Assembly: GCF_900454495.1 (NCBI RefSeq)
Contig: NZ_UGSI01000002.1
Coordinates: forward strand, 1,585,001 to 1,649,000
Length of the DNA: 64,000 nucleotides
From: Paenibacillus macerans
Lineage (GTDB): Bacteria > Bacillota > Bacilli > Paenibacillales > Paenibacillaceae
Direction of reading: 5' to 3'
Shown here in pieces: positions 43,675 through 52,245 of the stretch. Each line of letters starts with the position of its first letter. The first letter of the stretch is position 1. The translations under genes were made by a program, and so were the position numbers. The notes under the pieces are model-generated. The model saw only the letters and a list, made by a program, of their open reading frames with translations. It searched no databases and was not told where the DNA came from.

Positions 43675-43709
43675 AAAGCCGGGCCAAGATAATATCTTAG
43701 CCCGGCTTT
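43675..43709. terminator. bidirectional terminator between convergent operons
   Basis: AAAGCCGGGC (43675-43684) pairs exactly with GCCCGGCTTT (43700-43709), with AGATA/TATCT in the loop. The A-run on the left supplies a U-tract for the minus strand. Confidence 0.88.
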
Positions 43710-43718
43710 ATCGATATT

Positions 43719-44636
43719 TCAGCCTTGATTCATCACATACTGGTACGTTTCCTGCAATCCGCGGTACAGGTCGTACGTCGGCTTCCAGCCAAGCGATTCG
43801 AACGCCCGGATGTTGCTTAAGCAGCTGTGCCGGATATCGCCGGGCCGCTCGGGCTGGTGCACGGCCAGCAAAGGCTCGCCGTGAATATCCTGCAGTATCA
43901 TGAGCAGTTCCTTAATCGAAGTGGGCAGGGCCGTGCCGATCTGGATGATCTGGCCATCGCCCTGCCGGACGGCGGCAAGGTTGGCTCTGACGACATCCTT
44001 CACGTACACGAAATCCCGGGTTTGTTCGCCGTCTCCGAAAACGACCAGGGGTGTTCCTTTTTTGATCCGGTCCATATAGATGGAGATGACGCCCCCCTCG
44101 CCTTTCGGCGTTTGCCGGGGCCCGAACACATTGGCGTAACGGAGGATGGTGTAATTTAAGCCGTACAGTTTGTGGAATACGCGCAAATACAATTCGGGCG
44201 TGCGTTTGGAGATGCCGTAGAAGGAAATGGGGCGGGCCGGATCCTGCTCGTGAATCAGTGCCGTCGTCAGCTCCCCGTAAACGGCGCAGGAGGAAGCATA
44301 CACGACCTTTTTGACCCCGGCTTCACAGCATGCCTGCAAAGTATTCGCCGCTCCTACGATGTTTATGATCGCGTCATAGGCGGGATCCTTGACGGAGCGC
44401 TGGACGTCGACCTGGGCCGCCTCATGGAAGACGATGTCCGGCTTCAGCCGTTTGATCAGCCCGGCGGCCTCCTCGCTTTGGATATCCAGGGTGTGCAAAA
44501 CCGCGTTTTTGGGCAAGTAGTCCCGGTTTCCCGTCGAAAGGTTGTCGATCACGTGAACTTCGGCGCCCTGAGCGAGCAGCGCTTCGGCCAGATGGGAGCC
44601 GATAAAGCCGGCACCGCCGGTGACGAGCATTTTCAT
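43719..44636 (-). CDS. NAD-dependent UDP-sugar epimerase (GalE-like SDR)
   Basis: 305 residues: MLVTGGAGFIGSHLAEAL, catalytic YGISK in ISFYGISKRT, and RYANVFGPRQ. It probably interconverts UDP-hexoses or UDP-hexuronates at C4. It overlaps the next upstream minus-strand gene by 4 nt, and a UDP-sugar dehydrogenase gene leads the operon. UDP-GlcA to UDP-GalA or UDP-Glc to UDP-Gal are both possible. Confidence 0.82.
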   Translation of the reverse strand: MKMLVTGGAGFIGSHLAEALLAQGAEVHVIDNLSTGNRDYLPKNAVLHTLDIQSEEAAGLIKRLKPDIVFHEAAQVDVQRSVKDPAYDAIINIVGAANTLQACCEAGVKKVVYASSCAVYGELTTALIHEQDPARPISFYGISKRTPELYLRVFHKLYGLNYTILRYANVFGPRQTPKGEGGVISIYMDRIKKGTPLVVFGDGEQTRDFVYVKDVVRANLAAVRQGDGQIIQIGTALPTSIKELLMILQDIHGEPLLAVHQPERPGDIRHSCLSNIRAFESLGWKPTYDLYRGLQETYQYVMNQG

Positions 44637-45613
44637 GACACATTCCCGTCCTTCATTTGCTCGCGGAACCAGTCGATCGACAGCTTCAGCCCTTCGTCCA
44701 GGGAAACGGAAGGCTCGTAATTCAGAACGTTCCGGGAGCGGGTCAGGTCGGGCATGCGCACGGGCATATCTTCATAGCCGGGACCGTACGCTTTAGCGTA
44801 GGACACGTAAACGATCGGCGAGGAAGACCCGGCCAAATCGCGGATTTTATGGGCCAGGTCGCGGATCGTAATCGCGTGTTCGGAGCCGATATTAAACGCC
44901 TGTCCGTTGGCATGGCTGCCCATTGCGGCGAGCGTGCCCTCCACCGTATCGCGGATATACGTGAAACAGCGGATTTGCGATCCGTCATGATACACCTCAA
45001 GCGGCTGATTCCGCAGCGCGGCCCGGATGAACCGGGCGACCACGCCGCCGTACTGCGACGACGTCTGTCTCGGCCCGTAAGCGTTGAAGTACCGCACGAC
45101 GGAGACCCGCAGTCCCTTCTCCGCATAAGCGAAACAGAGATGCTCGTCGATCGCTTTGGCTGTGGCGTAACTCCAGCGGTGGATGGACGGGGCTCCCAAT
45201 ACCCGGTCCGAATCCTCGCTGAACGGAAGTTTGTTGTTTTTGCCGTAGATTTCCGAGGTGGAGGCGAATACGACCTTAACCCCGTTTTGGTGGGCAAGCT
45301 CCAAAATATTACGCGTACCGTCGATGTTGCCCTCGATCACCTTGAGCGGATTTTCCACCGTGTTTTTGACCCCGAGCACGGCGGCCAGGTGGAATACGAC
45401 ATCGCAGCGCTCTACCAGGCCGCGCAGCAAATATTTATCCGTCACCGATCCGTAGATCATCGAATGGCGGTTGTTTTCCGTCGCTTCATTCAAAAATTGC
45501 AGTTTTCCGGTAGACATATCGTCCAGCGTCCAAACGTAATGCCCTTGTTCGAGCAGCCGCTCCACCAGATGGGAGCCGATAAAGCCGGCGCCGCCGGTTA
45601 CTAATATATTCAT
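44633..45613 (-). CDS. NAD-dependent SDR, UDP-glucuronate decarboxylase- or epimerase-like
   Basis: 326 residues: ILVTGGAGFIGSHLVERLLEQG, TSEIYGKNNKLPFSED, the catalytic segment RWSYATAKAIDEH, and RYFNAYGPRQ. The ArnA/UXS-like feature RWSYATAK followed by AYAEKGL suggests action on UDP-glucuronate, which would fit the upstream dehydrogenase. Paralogous at the N-terminus to the next protein of the operon. A simple 4-epimerase remains possible. Confidence 0.75.
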   Translation of the reverse strand: MNILVTGGAGFIGSHLVERLLEQGHYVWTLDDMSTGKLQFLNEATENNRHSMIYGSVTDKYLLRGLVERCDVVFHLAAVLGVKNTVENPLKVIEGNIDGTRNILELAHQNGVKVVFASTSEIYGKNNKLPFSEDSDRVLGAPSIHRWSYATAKAIDEHLCFAYAEKGLRVSVVRYFNAYGPRQTSSQYGGVVARFIRAALRNQPLEVYHDGSQIRCFTYIRDTVEGTLAAMGSHANGQAFNIGSEHAITIRDLAHKIRDLAGSSSPIVYVSYAKAYGPGYEDMPVRMPDLTRSRNVLNYEPSVSLDEGLKLSIDWFREQMKDGNVS

Positions 45614-45642
45614 CGTGGATATACACCCCGTTTCCTCTAAAT

Positions 45643-46920
45643 TCAGATGACAATGATATTTTTGCGGTCCTCGATATTTTTGGTGGCGTTCCGGGTGTCG
45701 AATATCAAATGGGAAAAAGATGCGAGATTTTCATAGGAGATCGAAGAGTGGTCCGTTAGGATGAGCACGCAGTCGTGCTGCTGAATGTTCCGTTTGGTTA
45801 AGGCTACGCCGTCAAGGGAACGCCCGCCGACTTCGATCCGGTTGATATAAGGATCGTGGAAATTCACGGTCGCGCCCGCTTCCATCAGCTTTTGAACAAT
45901 CGGCAGCGCCGACGATTCGCGCAGATCGTTAACGTCTTTTTTGTAGGTCACTCCAAGCACAAACACTTTGCTTTCCGCGAGCGGTTTGTTGGCGGACAGA
46001 TGGCGGGTTACCTTTTCCACGACGTAATCCGGCTTTGACTCGTTCACCCGGTGGGCGAGCTCGATAAATTTCGAGTCTCCCCCGTACTGCTTCGCTTTCC
46101 ACTGCAAATAAAGCGGGTCGACCGGAATGCAGTGGCCGCCGATTCCCGGTCCGGGATAATAAGGCGTAAATCCGTAAGGTTTCGTGCTGGCCGCTTCAAT
46201 GGCTTCCCAGAGGTTAATGTTCATTTTTTCACACAGAATGGCTAGTTCGTTCATAAAAGAGATGTTGATCAGTCTTTGGCAGTTCTCGAGCAGCTTGGTA
46301 AACTCGGCCACACGCGGGGAAGAGACGACGACGACGCGGTCAAAGATGCTTTCGTATACGGCTTTGGCCGTTTCCGTGCATTTTTCGGTGACTCCTCCGA
46401 GCACCTTCGGGATCAGATGCAGTTCCTTCTGATCGGGGCCCGGGTCGATGCGTTCCGGCGAATAAGCGAGAAATGCGGTTTGGCCGACGACGAGCCCCGT
46501 CGATTCGATCATCGGCAGCAGCACTTCTTCCGTCGTGCCGGGATAAGTGGAGCTTTCCAGAACGATCAGCTGGCCTTTTTGCAGATAGGGTAAGGCGTTG
46601 TTCATGGCACCCCGCACATAGGTTAAATCCGGTTCAAAGTTTCGGTCCAGCGGAGTCGGTACGCACATAATGACCGCATCCGCCCGGCTGATGTCGCTGA
46701 ATGAATCGCTGACATGAAACCGTCCTCCCGCGAACATGGCTCTAATCTCTCTGGACGTAAAATCGGATAAATAACTTTGCAGGTTTCTCAATTTGGCAAT
46801 TTTACTAGCATCCACGTCGATGCCGTAAACGGTATGGCCATTCTGCAGAAATAGAGAAGCTAACGGAAGTCCGACGTACCCGAGGCCGATGACGGCGATG
46901 CTGGCTTTTGCCTGATTCAT
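45643..46920 (-). CDS. UDP-glucose/UDP-N-acetylhexosamine 6-dehydrogenase
   Basis: 425 residues. Oxidises C6 of a UDP-sugar to the uronate in two NAD+ steps. AVIGLGYVGLPLASLF is the NAD site, SSTYPGTTEE and the catalytic Cys in GPGIGGHCIPVDPLYL are clear, and GVTYKKDVNDLRES closes the fold. The motif KPYGFTPYYPGPG is of the WbpA/UDP-HexNAc type, so the substrate may be UDP-GlcNAc rather than UDP-Glc. First gene of a three-gene minus-strand operon; the divergent GT4 gene at 47152 lies 231 bp away. Confidence 0.87.
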   Translation of the reverse strand: MNQAKASIAVIGLGYVGLPLASLFLQNGHTVYGIDVDASKIAKLRNLQSYLSDFTSREIRAMFAGGRFHVSDSFSDISRADAVIMCVPTPLDRNFEPDLTYVRGAMNNALPYLQKGQLIVLESSTYPGTTEEVLLPMIESTGLVVGQTAFLAYSPERIDPGPDQKELHLIPKVLGGVTEKCTETAKAVYESIFDRVVVVSSPRVAEFTKLLENCQRLINISFMNELAILCEKMNINLWEAIEAASTKPYGFTPYYPGPGIGGHCIPVDPLYLQWKAKQYGGDSKFIELAHRVNESKPDYVVEKVTRHLSANKPLAESKVFVLGVTYKKDVNDLRESSALPIVQKLMEAGATVNFHDPYINRIEVGGRSLDGVALTKRNIQQHDCVLILTDHSSISYENLASFSHLIFDTRNATKNIEDRKNIIVI

Positions 46921-47093
46921 AGGTTTTCACTCCTTTTCTGGTAGATGGTATATCCTACTCAAGCAAGTCTTTCATTGATATAGATAGAAGTACCCGTGAT
47001 AGAAAAAATGGTAGAATATCCTGCCGGCGCAATAGATTCGTATAGACGAAAATAAACGTGCTTGTCCTTCGGCAATTTGGTCGAATGTCCCTT

Positions 47094-47121
47094 ACGGCGG
47101 ATTAGGTAAGTACATAGGATA
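47094..47121 (+). promoter_or_regulatory. candidate sigma-K promoter for the second GT4 block
   Basis: AC (47094-47095), exactly 17 bp, CATAGGATA (47113-47121): a full match to the sigma-K consensus. The ATG at 47152 follows with a 20-25 nt leader. Confidence 0.65.
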
Positions 47122-47151
47122 TACGGAGTTCCACAAGGAAGGGCTGGGGAC

Positions 47152-48378
47152 ATGAATATTTTGTTAACGACTTATTTTTATCTGCCGCACGTCGGCGGGG
47201 TTTCGACGTACGTGGACACGCTGAAGCGCGAGCTGGAGCGGCTCGGCCACCGGGTGGATATTTTCGCCCACCATCCCGATATGCAGCATTATTACATGCC
47301 GAACAACGGGCGCACCTTGGTAAAATCAAAAGTGAAAGACCGCATCTATGAGCAGGTCTACGCCTACTACGAGCAGCAGATGAAGCATGTCGATCCGTGG
47401 ATTCGCTGGCGGGATATCGAAAGGTACTGCTTCGAGGCCGCGGCGTCGGTATTCGGGCTGCAAAAATACGACCTGATCCACACCCAGGACATTGTGTCGA
47501 CCCGGGCGCTATGGCGCGTCAAAAACAAAACGACGCCGCTGATTGCCACGATCCACGGTTGCTTGGCCACGGAATTCATCTATTCCGGCGAAGTCACCGG
47601 AAAAGACACGCTGCTCTGGAAATACGCCGCGGCCGAGGAGTTTTACGGAGCGATTTCCAGCGATGCCACGATCGTTCCTACCGATTGGCTCAAAGCGCTA
47701 TCCATGAGCGAATTTGCCGTTCCCGGCAAGCATTTGCAGGTCATTCCCTACGGAATGGATGTCGAGACGTTCCTGAAGCGGCTGGCATCCGCTCCTGCCC
47801 CGGCGCGCTCCGAAAAAAAAGTTCTGATCTGCCCCGCCAGACTCGTTCCGGTGAAGGGTCACAAGCATCTGATTGAAGCGTTGGCCATGCTCAAAGGGGT
47901 TCGCGAGGATTGGGAATGCTGGCTGTTGGGCGACGGGCCGCTGGAGAGCCAGCTAAAGGAGCAGGTCCGGAGCTTGGGATTGGAAGCGCATGTGCAGTTT
48001 TGGGGTCCAAGGCAGGACGTTCCGGAACTGCTGAGCCAAGCTGACGTGTTTGTGCTTCCGAGCCTTCAGGATAATCTCCCTTTTTCCATTATGGAGGCGC
48101 AAATCGCCGGGAAAGCCGCGGTCGTATCGGATGCGGGCGGCATTCCTGAAATGGTGAAGCACGGCAAAACCGGGCTTGTATCTCCAGCCGGCCAGAGCGA
48201 ACCGCTATTCCAAAACCTCCGCCGGATGCTGGAGAGCGACAGGCTGAGAACCCGGTTAGGGGAGCAAGCCAAACGGTGGGCGCTGGAGCATTGGTCCATC
48301 GAAACGATGATGAAGAAAACATTGAAGGTGTACGATACGGTGATGAAACGGCGGTTTGTGAATAGGGAGGGAGCATAA
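47152..48378 (+). CDS. GT4-family glycosyltransferase (ATYFYLPHVGG subtype)
   Basis: 408 residues. The N-terminal glycine loop TTYFYLPHVGGVSTYVDTL, LIHTQDIVSTRAL and ATIHGCLATE mark a subtype shared by three proteins of this cluster (also encoded at 50676 and 52246). VLICPARLVPVKGHKHL opens the C-terminal half. The usual EX7E is DX7E here (QDNLPFSIMEAQ), as in the other two. This is the plain, untagged member. A consensus sigma-K promoter precedes it. The next gene follows by 3 nt. Confidence 0.87.
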   Translation: MNILLTTYFYLPHVGGVSTYVDTLKRELERLGHRVDIFAHHPDMQHYYMPNNGRTLVKSKVKDRIYEQVYAYYEQQMKHVDPWIRWRDIERYCFEAAASVFGLQKYDLIHTQDIVSTRALWRVKNKTTPLIATIHGCLATEFIYSGEVTGKDTLLWKYAAAEEFYGAISSDATIVPTDWLKALSMSEFAVPGKHLQVIPYGMDVETFLKRLASAPAPARSEKKVLICPARLVPVKGHKHLIEALAMLKGVREDWECWLLGDGPLESQLKEQVRSLGLEAHVQFWGPRQDVPELLSQADVFVLPSLQDNLPFSIMEAQIAGKAAVVSDAGGIPEMVKHGKTGLVSPAGQSEPLFQNLRRMLESDRLRTRLGEQAKRWALEHWSIETMMKKTLKVYDTVMKRRFVNREGA

Positions 48379-48381
48379 AGC

Positions 48382-49485
48382 ATGGAGGTAAGCGCAGTCT
48401 CCGTTCCGAGACGGGGAAGGGTTGTGCCGCAGCGGGGAAAACCTGCGGCAGGGCGAAGCGGTCAGGTAAGGTTGATTCATCTCGGAGCAGTCAAAAAGAT
48501 CGCCACCATCGAGAAAATTCAAGAGGAGAAAGCGCGCCGGAAATCCGCGGCGCAGCGGCCCAAACGGAAGTCGCTCAGGGCGCGGAAACTTGCGGCATGG
48601 AGAAAAAGAAAGGCTAGACGGAAAAGATGGGCCAAAGGGCAGCGGCGGAAAATTCACCGGAGATTAGCGCGTGTTGTCGTCCGCCGGCCGGCGGCAGGGA
48701 ACCGCCGGCATAACGCGTCGGCGAATCCGGCTGCGGCGCCGGATCAGGCGGCGGGAACTTCGCCGCAGAACCTAGCGAAACCTGCGGGAGAACCCGGGGC
48801 ACCTGCCGGAATTCGGCCCGCCGGAAATCCGGCCGCCGGTGTTCCGGCCGCGGGGAATATCGGAGGTGGAGCGGCTTTGACGCCGCCGGCGGAACATCCC
48901 GGCACGTTAAAACATCCTTTTGCCGCGGAAGCGCATCGCGGCTTGATCCACCTGCCGGATCCGTTTAGAACAGGAGGTGACCCGGCTGCCGCAGGGGTTG
49001 CCGTGGATACGGGGATCGGGCAGGTCCTGCCGCCCGGACCGGAGCCGGCGGAACCCGCTATTGCGGCAGACCCGGCAGGGGCGGCGGTTCCGGAGGAAAT
49101 GTTCGCCGCGGCCGAAGTGGTCGCCGTCGCGGAGCCGCTTGTGCCAAGTCGACCGGGACCGGAGAGCGAAGTTGATTTCACACCCGCTCCCGTAGCCGTA
49201 ATCGCTCCGGCCGAACGGGCCGCCCCGGAGCTAAACATCGTGCTGGAAGAAACCATGATTCCCGATCCCGCCTTCATTCATATTTTGCAGTCCGGCACCG
49301 AACCGGTCGAACTGGGCAATGAATGGAGACAGGTTGAATCGGATGAGTCGATCGGCTCGGTCCTTCGTCCGGAGACGGTTCAGGCGTTGGCCGCCGAGGT
49401 TTCGCCTCCGTCCATTTCCGAGCCTGCGGATGGAGGAAGCGAAACTGCGAATCCTGGCAGCGGCGCCGCGAACGAAGAATCGTAG
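48382..49485 (+). CDS. low-complexity protein: basic head, Ala/Pro middle, acidic end
   Basis: 367 residues with no known domain. Residues 1-105 are very basic (RARKLAAWRKRKARRKR). Residues 105-260 are Ala/Pro/Gly-rich, with repeated PAG steps. The end is acidic. Near residue 293 is IPDPAFIHILQSG, which resembles the repeated PD-x4-L motif of the small protein encoded at 54795. There is no signal peptide. It follows the GT4 gene by 3 nt and starts after GGGAGGGAG. I infer a structural spore-surface protein or glycosylation acceptor; the coding status rests on the close spacing and long frame. Confidence 0.65.
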   Translation: MEVSAVSVPRRGRVVPQRGKPAAGRSGQVRLIHLGAVKKIATIEKIQEEKARRKSAAQRPKRKSLRARKLAAWRKRKARRKRWAKGQRRKIHRRLARVVVRRPAAGNRRHNASANPAAAPDQAAGTSPQNLAKPAGEPGAPAGIRPAGNPAAGVPAAGNIGGGAALTPPAEHPGTLKHPFAAEAHRGLIHLPDPFRTGGDPAAAGVAVDTGIGQVLPPGPEPAEPAIAADPAGAAVPEEMFAAAEVVAVAEPLVPSRPGPESEVDFTPAPVAVIAPAERAAPELNIVLEETMIPDPAFIHILQSGTEPVELGNEWRQVESDESIGSVLRPETVQALAAEVSPPSISEPADGGSETANPGSGAANEES

Positions 49486-49535
49486 AAGACTATTATTCTA
49501 AAACTATATATTTCCCCTTGAGGCTGGTTCTTATA

Positions 49536-49729
49536 TATAAGTTGAACAACTGAAAAAAGCGAGTTAGGCAAAAGTGTGAAATGATTCTGAAGAACGGTAC
49601 TGGTCGCCTTTGTGAGCGGATTTCTACAGCATTCGAATTTAGTTGATCATAGAAATCCGCGAACAACAGCGATCAAAAGAACATTTCACACGGCTGCCCT
49701 GATCCGTTCTATCAACAATTCAACTTATA
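49536..49729. repeat. 194-bp nested inverted repeat (MITE-like)
   Basis: Three inverted pairs nest around a centre near 49638: TATAAGTTGAA (49536-49546)/TTCAACTTATA (49719-49729), GTGTGAAATG (49574-49583)/CATTTCACAC (49682-49691), and CGGATTTCT (49617-49625)/AGAAATCCG (49651-49659). All are exact. The short frames inside are by-products. It fills the gap between two cluster genes. Confidence 0.75.
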
Positions 49730-49858
49730 GACTAATCGAACCGCCTCTTTTTTTGATTCGAACGGATGTCCCTGCCATTCTATTTTTCCTCGGAATATAC
49801 TGACTAGCGTAGCAAGCAAGATTTTGAAGCAGATTATTTTGCAGAGGAGTTGAATGTC

Positions 49859-50359
49859 GTGTTCACAAGAAACAAAGGCGAAGACGCAAGTCAGGTTCTT
49901 CAAAAAATGCTGGCCAAAATTCCGCCTGTCTATCACGGGATGATTCCTTCCGACCTGTCGGATGAAGAAAAAGTAGCTTATCTCGAAGAACAGGAGCAGC
50001 GGGGAATTTTTAGAACGAAGCCGTTTTTTATGTGGCTGAACAAAGCTCCGGGTTCGGGGCTGTTCACCGGTCCGGGAACAGGCCCGGGAACGGGCCCCGG
50101 AACCGGGCTGCTGGGCGACAATATTACCCCGTACATTCCTTTTGGTCAACGCCAGGCGTATCAGGAGGAATACACCGGCGTATATTTCCACGAACTTCCC
50201 GACCCTGTGGTCATTAAGCCGGCCCCCGTACAAGTTCAGCCACCCGTCTATGAAGTGGAAGTGGATAAAGAATTGATTGACGAGCTGGATGAGGAGATGG
50301 ACCTCGAAGACCTGTTGGAGGAAGACGAGGACAACGAGGAAGAAAGCCTGCAAAAATAA
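49859..50359 (+). CDS. small protein with GPGT repeat and acidic end
   Basis: 166 residues with no enzymatic domain. The first part contains KMLAKIPPVYHGMIPSDLSD, the middle WLNKAPGSGLFTGPGTG then PGTGPGTG, and the last 35 residues are mostly Glu/Asp (EEMDLEDLLEEDEDNEEE). The GPGT block is the same as that on the GT2 proteins encoded at 39732/40792. I chose GTG 49859 because AGAGGAG ends 9 nt upstream; TTG 49850 touches it. Probably a structural spore-surface protein or acceptor; function unknown. Confidence 0.68.
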   Translation: MFTRNKGEDASQVLQKMLAKIPPVYHGMIPSDLSDEEKVAYLEEQEQRGIFRTKPFFMWLNKAPGSGLFTGPGTGPGTGPGTGLLGDNITPYIPFGQRQAYQEEYTGVYFHELPDPVVIKPAPVQVQPPVYEVEVDKELIDELDEEMDLEDLLEEDEDNEEESLQK

Positions 50360-50374
50360 ACGGGAGTTTAATCT

Positions 50375-50404
50375 AACCACCGGACATGATGTCTAGTGGT
50401 TTTT
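50375..50404 (+). terminator. terminator after the GPGT protein gene
   Basis: AACCAC (50375-50380) and GTGGTT (50396-50401), with ACAT/ATGT inside, followed by T-rich sequence. Confidence 0.75.
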
Positions 50405-50436
50405 CTTTAAACAGCGCGGTTTCAGTTTTAGTGAAA

Positions 50437-50647
50437 GTTCAAAAAGTCAGGTTTTCAGCACCGAGAAGGTTGGATGAAGCCAGGGACGAAAGGAGCGAAA
50501 GCGTAGGAAGATCCTACGTGAGCAACTGAAATGTTTCCGCAGGAAACATACTTCGGAAGCATACGCTATAGGCCCGGGTGAATTCAAGATTCGATGCCGA
50601 ATACGCTCCTTGTTCTTGCTTCGTGATCAAAAGATGACTTTTTGAAC
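50437..50647. repeat. 211-bp element with perfect 13-bp terminal inverted repeats
   Basis: GTTCAAAAAGTCA (50437-50449) and TGACTTTTTGAAC (50635-50647) are exact complements. Between them are several short hairpins: TAGGAAGATCCTA, TGTTTCCGCAGGAAACA and CTTCGGAAG. The sequence resembles an intergenic element that I recall as widespread in Paenibacillus genomes. Too small for a transposase; either a MITE or a structured RNA. It ends 28 bp before the next gene, so it may act as its leader. Confidence 0.75.
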
Positions 50648-50675
50648 TACCTCTTATAGAAGGAGGAGGTCTTGC

Positions 50676-52232
50676 TTGAACATTTTGTTGGCCACCTATT
50701 GGCCGTTTCCGCATATCGGCGGCGTGTCGACCTACCTGAACATCCTTCGTTCCCGGCTTGCGGAAGCCGGGCATGAGGTGGAAATCCTTGCCCAGCATCC
50801 CGGCCTCGCACACTACTATCTTGTTCGCGGCGGGCTCCGGCTCTGGAAACAAGACTTTCTTCCGCAGGCGGAGGAGGCGGTGAAAGCCCGGTTCCGGCGG
50901 CGTAAAATCCCGCTAAGTCCATGGATGCTCTGGAGGGAAAGCGAAAAATACGCTTTCGAGCTGGCCTGCCGAGGGCTTCCTTTGCAAGACTATGATTTGA
51001 TTCATACGCAAGATATTATCTCAACCTTTGTACTCCGCAAGGCCAAGCCGGGGCGTGTTCCTCTGGTAGCGACGATTCACGGTTGTCTGGCTACCGAATG
51101 GGCGGCAAGTAACGAGATTCAGGCTCGCTCTCCGTTGGAACAGCATTATCTGTCTTTGGAAGAATACTACGGCTCCATGTCCCCGGACGGTCTGATTTTG
51201 CCCAGCCGCTGGTTGTCGGGCAGACTATCGACGTTCGGAATCCGGCATCCCCGCGCTTACATTATTCCTTACGGCTTGAACCAGGAAGCGTACCGGGACA
51301 GGCAAGACAAGCAGCAAATGAACTTAAGAGTGTCTTCCTCGGTCCGGCCAAACAAAATCATTGCCTGCCCTGCGCGCCTCGTCGCCATCAAAGGACAAAA
51401 ATACCTGATCGACGCGATGAAGCTGCTTGTGCAGAAGCGCAGCGACGTCGTCTGCTGGCTGATTGGGGACGGGATGATGCGCCAGGATCTGGAGCGGCAA
51501 ACGAAGGAGCTTGGTCTTGAGAAGCATGTCATCTTTTGGGGCAAACGTCATGATGTTCCGGAGTTGATTGAAGGCGCCGACGTCGTGGTGCTCCCTTCGC
51601 TGCAGGATAACTTGCCGTTTACGATCATCGAAGCGCATAGCCTGGGCAAACCGGTCGTCGCTTCCCGAACCGGCGGAATCGTGGAGATGGTCCAGGACGG
51701 GGTCAACGGATTGCTGGCGGAACCGGGCAATGCCGTTGATTTGTACGAAAAGCTGCTAAGGCTTGTGGAGGATGACCGGCTCCGGGAAAAGCAGTCCGCC
51801 GAAGCGCGAAAACATGCCTTAACCGTATGGAACGACATGGCCATGCTCGGGCAAACGTTCGAGGTTTACGGGCAGGCAACCGTCAGCCGGCCGCTGCCGC
51901 TGCTGAGGCAGGACTTTGTTTCCAGGTTAAGCGATGATTACTGGGCGAATGCACGCCTGGCAGCCGGCCATATACGGAATTTTTCCATCCTATCCGGAAC
52001 GGTGGCCGACGCCGAAACGGGTCTCCCGCTGCCGGACACCCCAATTCATTTGCTGGATACGGCCGGCGTCGTCCTTCGGAGTACGGCGAGCGGCAGCGGC
52101 GGGCAGTTTGAAATTTGCGATCTTCAGCCCGGAACCTATGAATTAGCGCTGTCCCACCCCCAGGCTGGGCTGAAGACGCGAAAAATCGCCGTTCTTTCGG
52201 CCGAATCAACCCGGATCGACATTTCGCTATAG
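50676..52232 (+). CDS. GT4-family glycosyltransferase with C-terminal carboxypeptidase-regulatory-like domain
   Basis: 518 residues. The GT4 part (1-425) belongs to the same subtype as the protein encoded at 47152: LATYWPFPHIGGVSTYL, LIHTQDIISTFVL, IIACPARLVAIKGQKYL, DX7E in QDNLPFTIIEAH. From about residue 434, a beta-sandwich of the carboxypeptidase-regulatory-like/Cna-B kind follows (LSGTVADAETGLPLPDTPI, GGQFEICDLQPGTYELAL). Such domains normally stand on exported proteins, yet no signal peptide is present. Start TTG 50676 follows AGGAGGAGG. The next gene begins 13 nt after the stop. Confidence 0.87.
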   Translation: MNILLATYWPFPHIGGVSTYLNILRSRLAEAGHEVEILAQHPGLAHYYLVRGGLRLWKQDFLPQAEEAVKARFRRRKIPLSPWMLWRESEKYAFELACRGLPLQDYDLIHTQDIISTFVLRKAKPGRVPLVATIHGCLATEWAASNEIQARSPLEQHYLSLEEYYGSMSPDGLILPSRWLSGRLSTFGIRHPRAYIIPYGLNQEAYRDRQDKQQMNLRVSSSVRPNKIIACPARLVAIKGQKYLIDAMKLLVQKRSDVVCWLIGDGMMRQDLERQTKELGLEKHVIFWGKRHDVPELIEGADVVVLPSLQDNLPFTIIEAHSLGKPVVASRTGGIVEMVQDGVNGLLAEPGNAVDLYEKLLRLVEDDRLREKQSAEARKHALTVWNDMAMLGQTFEVYGQATVSRPLPLLRQDFVSRLSDDYWANARLAAGHIRNFSILSGTVADAETGLPLPDTPIHLLDTAGVVLRSTASGSGGQFEICDLQPGTYELALSHPQAGLKTRKIAVLSAESTRIDISL

Positions 52233-52245
52233 AGGAGGGGATGAG

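Noticed and set aside
49612..49803. 63-residue frame in the 49.5 kb gap
   Set aside because: It is produced by the nested inverted repeat and has no start signal.
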